Source: UBA7803 sp041686955 (lineage in GTDB: Bacteria; Pseudomonadota; Gammaproteobacteria; Pseudomonadales; Azotimanducaceae). Taken from it: a stretch of DNA of 10,589 nucleotides. The notes beneath the pieces are model-generated. The model was given only the letters and a program-made list of their open reading frames with translations, had not been told where the DNA came from and searched no databases. The first letter of the stretch is position 1. The number at the start of each line of letters is the position of its first letter. Made by a program: the position numbers and the translations under genes. Of this stretch, positions 7,136 through 10,589 are shown piece by piece. Where the stretch lies: the NCBI GenBank assembly GCA_041686955.1, contig JAWLCV010000102.1:1-10589 (forward strand), read 5' to 3'.

Positions 7136-7552
7136 TCAGCGGGGCGCGGCGGTGACCCGGACGGTGTCGCCCTCGACGCGCAGGTAGAAGCAGCTTGGGC
7201 GGTTGGTGTGACAGGCGGGGCCCGTCTGCTCCACCACCAGCAGCACGGCATCGCCGTCGCAGTCGAAACGCAGCTCCACCAGCTTCTGCAGGTGACCCGA
7301 GGTCTCGCCCTTGCGCCAGAGCTGCCGGCGGCTGCGCGACCAGTAGCAGGCGTAGCCCTCTTCCAGGGTGCGCGCCAGGGATTCCCGGTTCATCCACGCC
7401 AGCATGAGCACCTCGCGGCTCGCGACGTCCTGGGCCACGACAGGCACCAGTCCGTCGGCGTTGAAGCGCACGGCCTGCAGGACCTCCTCGAGGGGCCGGG
7501 TCGTGCCTTCGGCGGCGTCTTCGAGCCCGGCGAAGGTCGATTCGACGGTCAT
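7136..7552 (-). CDS. hisI: Phosphoribosyl-AMP cyclohydrolase
   Basis: HisI opens the purine ring of phosphoribosyl-AMP in the third step of histidine biosynthesis, in the cytoplasm. The 138-residue protein is the single-domain form, with no HisE pyrophosphohydrolase domain. Family motifs are clear: WSRSRRQLWRKGETSGHLQ (71-89), FDCDGD (96-101, with Asp97/99/101 for magnesium and Cys98 for zinc), and GPACHTNRPSCF (111-122, with zinc ligands Cys114 and Cys121). The ATG at 7552 shares an ATGA junction with the stop of the aminopeptidase gene upstream, so translational coupling is likely. No other his gene is in the window, so the rest of the pathway must be elsewhere. The first ~18 residues are an acidic, poorly conserved extension. 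Confidence 0.96.
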   Translation of the reverse strand: MTVESTFAGLEDAAEGTTRPLEEVLQAVRFNADGLVPVVAQDVASREVLMLAWMNRESLARTLEEGYACYWSRSRRQLWRKGETSGHLQKLVELRFDCDGDAVLLVVEQTGPACHTNRPSCFYLRVEGDTVRVTAAPR

Positions 7553-8916
7553 GACGGCGCGAACCGTTCCTCGAGGTAACGGTACACGGCGCGCATCCCC
7601 ATGGCCTCGCCGCCTTCCGGCCGCCCCGGCCGGGGGCGGGTGTTGAAGGCCATGATGTCGAAGTGGACCCACGGCGCCTCGCCGACGAAGCGCTGCAGGA
7701 ACAGTGCCGCGGTGACGGCGCCGGCGTACGGGGAGGCGGCGGAGTTCACCAGGTCCGCCACCTTGCTCTCCAGCATGAAGTTGTACGGCTGGTGCAGGGG
7801 CATGCGCCACACCGGGTCGTCGCAGGCGTCCCCGGCCTGGGCAATGGCCGAGGCCACCGCGTCGTCGGTGCCGAACATGGCGGCGATCTCGGCGCCCACC
7901 GCAGAGCGGGCGGCGCCGGTGAGGGTGGCGAAATCCACGATCAGGGCCGGGCTCTCCTCCGCGGCCAGCGCCAGCGCGTCGCACAGCACCAGCCGGCCTT
8001 CGGCATCGGTGTTGTCGATCTCCACGGTGAGCCCCTTGTAGGTGGGCAGCACGTCGCCGGGCCGGAAGGCGTTGCCGGAAACGGCGTTCTCCACCGCCGG
8101 GATGAGCACCCGCAGGCGCACCGGCAGGCCGAGCGTCATGACGAGCTGAGCGAGCCCCAGCGCGTGGGCGGCGCCGCCCATGTCCTTCTTCATGGTGCGC
8201 ATGGCGCTGGCAGGCTTCAGATCCAGGCCGCCGCTGTCGAAGCACACGCCCTTGCCCACCAGCACCAACGGGGGATGCGACTCGTCGCCCCAGCGGATGT
8301 CGATGAGCCGCGGCGCGTCGTGAGCCGCACGGCCCACCGCATGGATGGCGAACAGATTGCGGTCGAGGAGCTCCTCCCCCACGGTGACGCTGCACTCGGC
8401 GCCGTGCAGGCGGGCGAGCTGCGCCGCCTCGGCGGCCAGGTGGGAGGGCTGCATGTCCTGGGCCGGGGTGTTGATGAGATCCCGCACCAGATTGGTGGCC
8501 GCGGCGAAGGCGGCGAGACGCGCCGCGTTCTGGCCCGCCGGCAGCAGCAGGCGCGCCGGCGCGCGGGAAGCCTCCCGGTAACGCTGATACTGGTAGGCGC
8601 CAACGGCCCAGCCGAGAAGCTGCAGCTCGCTGACCGGATCCTCGACCTGGTACACGCCTTCCGGCAGGGAGAGCGGCAGGCCGCCCAGCGTCTCGAGCGA
8701 ATCCTGGCCGCTCCAGCCGGCGGCCACTACGGCGGGGTGGCCGGCGTCGTCCGGCAGCCAGGTGCTCTGGCCGGGCTTGGCCTCGAAGCCGCTGCTCTTC
8801 GCCCACCGGCGCTCGCTCTCGGAGAGCGATTCCAGCCAGGTGGTGAGGTTTTCGGTGCGAACCAGGCGGATGGGGGTCACCGGTTCGTCGGTGGCCGTGA
8901 TGAGTACGTCTGTCAT
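7549..8916 (-). CDS. M17 family leucyl aminopeptidase
   Basis: A 455-residue cytosolic di-metal aminopeptidase that removes N-terminal residues from peptides. The C-terminal catalytic domain carries the M17 signature: VGKGVCFDSGGLDLKP (220-235), KKDMGG (243-248) and NTDAEGRL (302-309). Expected active-site residues are all present: Lys222 and Asp227, Asp245, Asp304 and Glu306 for metals, plus catalytic Lys234 and Arg308. The N-terminal ~120 residues are the divergent hexamerisation/regulatory domain, shorter than in E. coli PepA, which makes this the smaller PepB-like or alpha-proteobacterial-type form. The ATG at 8916 has no visible Shine-Dalgarno and only 63 bases separate it from the divergent GGT-like gene. 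It is first in the five-gene run and overlaps hisI by four bases. PepA and PepB of E. coli can cleave Cys-Gly; specificity here is not determined. Confidence 0.94.
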   Translation of the reverse strand: MTDVLITATDEPVTPIRLVRTENLTTWLESLSESERRWAKSSGFEAKPGQSTWLPDDAGHPAVVAAGWSGQDSLETLGGLPLSLPEGVYQVEDPVSELQLLGWAVGAYQYQRYREASRAPARLLLPAGQNAARLAAFAAATNLVRDLINTPAQDMQPSHLAAEAAQLARLHGAECSVTVGEELLDRNLFAIHAVGRAAHDAPRLIDIRWGDESHPPLVLVGKGVCFDSGGLDLKPASAMRTMKKDMGGAAHALGLAQLVMTLGLPVRLRVLIPAVENAVSGNAFRPGDVLPTYKGLTVEIDNTDAEGRLVLCDALALAAEESPALIVDFATLTGAARSAVGAEIAAMFGTDDAVASAIAQAGDACDDPVWRMPLHQPYNFMLESKVADLVNSAASPYAGAVTAALFLQRFVGEAPWVHFDIMAFNTRPRPGRPEGGEAMGMRAVYRYLEERFAPS

Positions 8917-8929
8917 GGGGCGGATGGTC

Positions 8930-8935
8930 TATGAT
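8930..8935 (+). promoter_or_regulatory. Candidate -10 element for the GGT-like gene
   Basis: TATGAT (five of six consensus positions) lies in the short divergent gap. Transcription would begin near 8942, directly before the inverted repeat at 8944-8959. No convincing -35 is found at normal spacing, so this is weak. Confidence 0.3.
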
Positions 8936-8943
8936 GGCCGGGC

Positions 8944-8959
8944 CGGGCGCAAGCGCCCG
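8944..8959. repeat. Inverted repeat in the divergent promoter region
   Basis: CGGGCGC-AA-GCGCCCG is a perfect 7-bp inverted repeat with a two-base spacer. As RNA it would form a six-pair stem with a CAAG tetraloop just before the ribosome site of the GGT-like gene. As DNA it could be an operator shared by the two divergent transcripts. Confidence 0.5.
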
Positions 8960-8964
8960 CCCAT

Positions 8965-8975
8965 GGAGGAGGGAG
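8965..8975 (+). promoter_or_regulatory. Ribosome binding site for the GGT-like gene
   Basis: The purine-rich GGAGGAGGGAG lies 4 bases before the ATG at 8980 and supports that start. The ATG at 8963 is out of frame. Confidence 0.75.
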
Positions 8976-8979
8976 AAGA

Positions 8980-10589
8980 ATGAGAAGAACCCTGGCCGCT
9001 CTGGTACTGCTGGCACTGGCGATGACCGCAGTGGAGGCCCGAACCGCCAAACCCATGCTGCTCGGCACCCACTGGATGGCCATCACCGGCAAGCCCCTGG
9101 CCGCCACCGCCGGCGCGCGGATGTTCGAGCAGGGCGGCAACGCCGTGGACGCGGCCTGCGCCATGCTCGCCGCCACCTCCACCATGTTCGACGTGCTGAG
9201 CTGGGGCGGTGAGACCCAGGCGCTCATCTACCACCCTGAAGAAAAGAAGGTCATCGCCATCAACGCCCTGGGCGTGGCCCCCACCGGCGCGACCCCCGAG
9301 TTCTTCCGTGAGCGCGGCATGGAGGTGCCGCCCGAGTACGGGCCCCTCGCCGCGGTGACCCCGGGCACCCCCGGCGGGCTCATGGTCATGCTGGCGGAGT
9401 ACGGCCGCCTGAGCCTGGCGGAGGTGTTGGCCCCTGCCATGGAGATGGCGCGCGGTTACCCCATGGAGGCGCAGACCGCGGACTCCATCGAGCGCATGAA
9501 GGAACACATCCGGCAGTGGCCCTCGTCGCGCAAGCTGTTCCTCGTGCACGAGGGCGAAGCGCGCGAGGCGCCGCACCCCGGCGAGATCTTCCGGCAGCCC
9601 GACCTGCTCGCAACCCTCACCAAGCTGGTGGAGGCGGAGCGCGCGGCACTCGCCGCCGGCAAGAGCCGCAAGGAAGCGATCTACGCCGCCAACGACCGGT
9701 TCTACCGGGGCGACATCGCCGAGGCGTTCGTCGCCGGTTCCCGCGCCCTGGGCGGGCTGCACACCGTGGAGGATCTTGCGAACTGGCAGGTGTACATCGA
9801 GGAGCCGGTGCGCACCAGCTACAAGGGCATCGACGTGTACAAGCTGAACACCTGGGTGCAGGGCCCGGTGATGCTGCAGGCGCTCAACATGGCCGAGCAG
9901 GTCGATCTGCGCGAGCTCGGCTACAACAGCGCCCGTTACGTGCACACGCTCTACCAGATCATGAGCCTGGCCTTCGCCGACCGCGACTTCTATTACGGCG
10001 ACCCCTACTTCCCGCCCGAGGAGCCGGTTCAGGGCCTGCTCTCCAAGCGCTACGCCGAGGAGCGGCTGAAGCTCCTGAACCCGGACGAGAACGACCCGCT
10101 GATCAAGCCCGGCGACCCGTACCGCTTCCAGCCCGGGCGCAACCCGTTCCTAGATCACCTCGAGGCATGGACCAACACCAGCGACGAGTCCAAGGGCATC
10201 ATGCCGCCCTGGCAGCAGGCCTCCCTCGACCAGCCCGCTCACGACGCCGCCTTTCTCGCCGGCACCACGTCCATCCAGGCGGCGGACGCGGACGGCTGGG
10301 TGGTCTCCGTGACCCCCTCCGGCGGCTGGATTCCCGCCGTCATCGCCGGCGACACCGGCATTGGCATGAGCCAGCGTATGCAGAGCTTCGTCCTCGACCC
10401 GGCGCAGAACCCCTACAACGTGGTGGAGCCCGGCAAGCGCCCGCGGGCGACCTTGACCCCGAGCCTGGCCCTGGTGGACGGCGAGCCGTTCCTCTCCTTC
10501 GCGGTGCAGGGCGGCGACACCCAGGATCAGAACCTGCTGCAGTTCTTCCTGAACGTGGTGGAGTTCGGCATGAACGTTCAGGAGGCCGC
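8980..10589 (+). CDS. Gamma-glutamyltransferase family protein (Ntn-hydrolase), 3' end outside the window
   Basis: The open frame runs 536 codons to the window edge with no stop. A Sec-type signal peptide is visible (RR, hydrophobic core 5-16, likely cleavage after AVEA at 20), so it acts in the periplasm or outside. Family members self-cleave into two subunits before a Thr nucleophile. Here this should be Thr429 in AGTTSIQ, with Ser447 in place of the helper Thr and the oxyanion-hole pair Gly511-Gly512 kept. GGNAVDAA (52-59), TPGTPGGL (127-134) and PGKRPRA (484-490) are further family landmarks. Aligned by eye to E. coli GGT, the residues gripping the gamma-glutamyl carboxylate and amine are replaced (R114->Leu97, E115->Gly98, N411->Gly449, S462/S463->Ala490/Thr491). 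It may therefore be a different amidase/acylase of this fold. Roughly 30-60 C-terminal residues are missing. Divergent from the aminopeptidase operon. Confidence 0.9.
   Translation, partial: MRRTLAALVLLALAMTAVEARTAKPMLLGTHWMAITGKPLAATAGARMFEQGGNAVDAACAMLAATSTMFDVLSWGGETQALIYHPEEKKVIAINALGVAPTGATPEFFRERGMEVPPEYGPLAAVTPGTPGGLMVMLAEYGRLSLAEVLAPAMEMARGYPMEAQTADSIERMKEHIRQWPSSRKLFLVHEGEAREAPHPGEIFRQPDLLATLTKLVEAERAALAAGKSRKEAIYAANDRFYRGDIAEAFVAGSRALGGLHTVEDLANWQVYIEEPVRTSYKGIDVYKLNTWVQGPVMLQALNMAEQVDLRELGYNSARYVHTLYQIMSLAFADRDFYYGDPYFPPEEPVQGLLSKRYAEERLKLLNPDENDPLIKPGDPYRFQPGRNPFLDHLEAWTNTSDESKGIMPPWQQASLDQPAHDAAFLAGTTSIQAADADGWVVSVTPSGGWIPAVIAGDTGIGMSQRMQSFVLDPAQNPYNVVEPGKRPRATLTPSLALVDGEPFLSFAVQGGDTQDQNLLQFFLNVVEFGMNVQEA

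Noticed and set aside
5720..7397. An open frame that extends the monooxygenase upstream to 957 codons, suggesting a fusion.
   Set aside because: The upstream part is an out-of-frame reading of cysS and is Arg/Pro-rich. The Rossmann motif begins right after the GTG at 5717, so the monooxygenase is a separate 397-residue protein.
6185..7579. A 464-codon plus-strand open frame opposite cysS and hisI.
   Set aside because: It is fully antisense to two essential-type genes with every catalytic motif in place. Its composition is that of a shadow frame.
7553..9016. A long upstream extension of hisI (626 codons in total).
   Set aside because: It is the wrong-frame reading of the aminopeptidase gene. 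The HisI family starts near the ATG at 7552.
8929..9945. A 338-codon minus-strand open frame opposite the GGT-like gene.
   Set aside because: The sense strand carries a signal peptide, ribosome site and family motifs. The antisense translation shows none.

Overview
The window is uniformly GC-rich and gene-dense. It reads as chromosomal housekeeping DNA of a high-GC gammaproteobacterium. A Chromatiales/Ectothiorhodospiraceae-like lineage is plausible, based on the RarD and CysRS sequences and the SPOR lipoprotein, but genus cannot be settled from sequence alone. I see no tRNA, rRNA, CRISPR array, insertion sequence, integrase or phage gene. GC content and codon style look even throughout, so nothing points to a recent island.

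Layout. (1) Positions 3-1588, plus strand: a RarD/EamA-type membrane transporter whose stop overlaps the start of a glutathione S-transferase-like gene (ATGA junction). (2) Positions 1640-2278, minus strand: a small lipoprotein with a proline/glutamate-rich linker and a C-terminal SPOR domain, convergent with the transferase gene. (3) Positions 2279-2473: a divergent intergenic region with A/T-rich promoter-like hexamers. (4) Positions 2474-3064, plus strand: a stand-alone zinc-ribbon HNH nuclease-family protein with a strong ribosome binding site. (5) Positions 8916 down to 3093, minus strand: a tight five-gene run, M17 leucyl aminopeptidase -> hisI -> cysS -> FAD-dependent monooxygenase -> M20 dipeptidase, with junctions from a 4-base overlap to 15 bases, so very probably one operon. 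(6) From 8980 to the window edge, plus strand: a divergent gamma-glutamyltransferase-family (Ntn-hydrolase) precursor with a signal peptide, cut off by the window end.

How it fits together. Most genes have confident family assignments, and cysS and hisI are core metabolism. The most interesting theme is peptide and thiol turnover. A GST-like protein, an exported GGT-family enzyme, an M17 aminopeptidase, an M20 dipeptidase of the CNDP2/carnosinase type and cysteinyl-tRNA synthetase lie within 10 kb. Together they could outline a route from a gamma-glutamyl or cysteinyl peptide to free cysteine. However, the GGT-like protein lacks most residues that bind the gamma-glutamyl group in E. coli GGT, so its substrate may be something else. 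I found no clearly new defence or mobile system. The main open questions are the GGT-like enzyme's substrate, the unassigned monooxygenase inside a cysS operon, and the solitary HNH protein.
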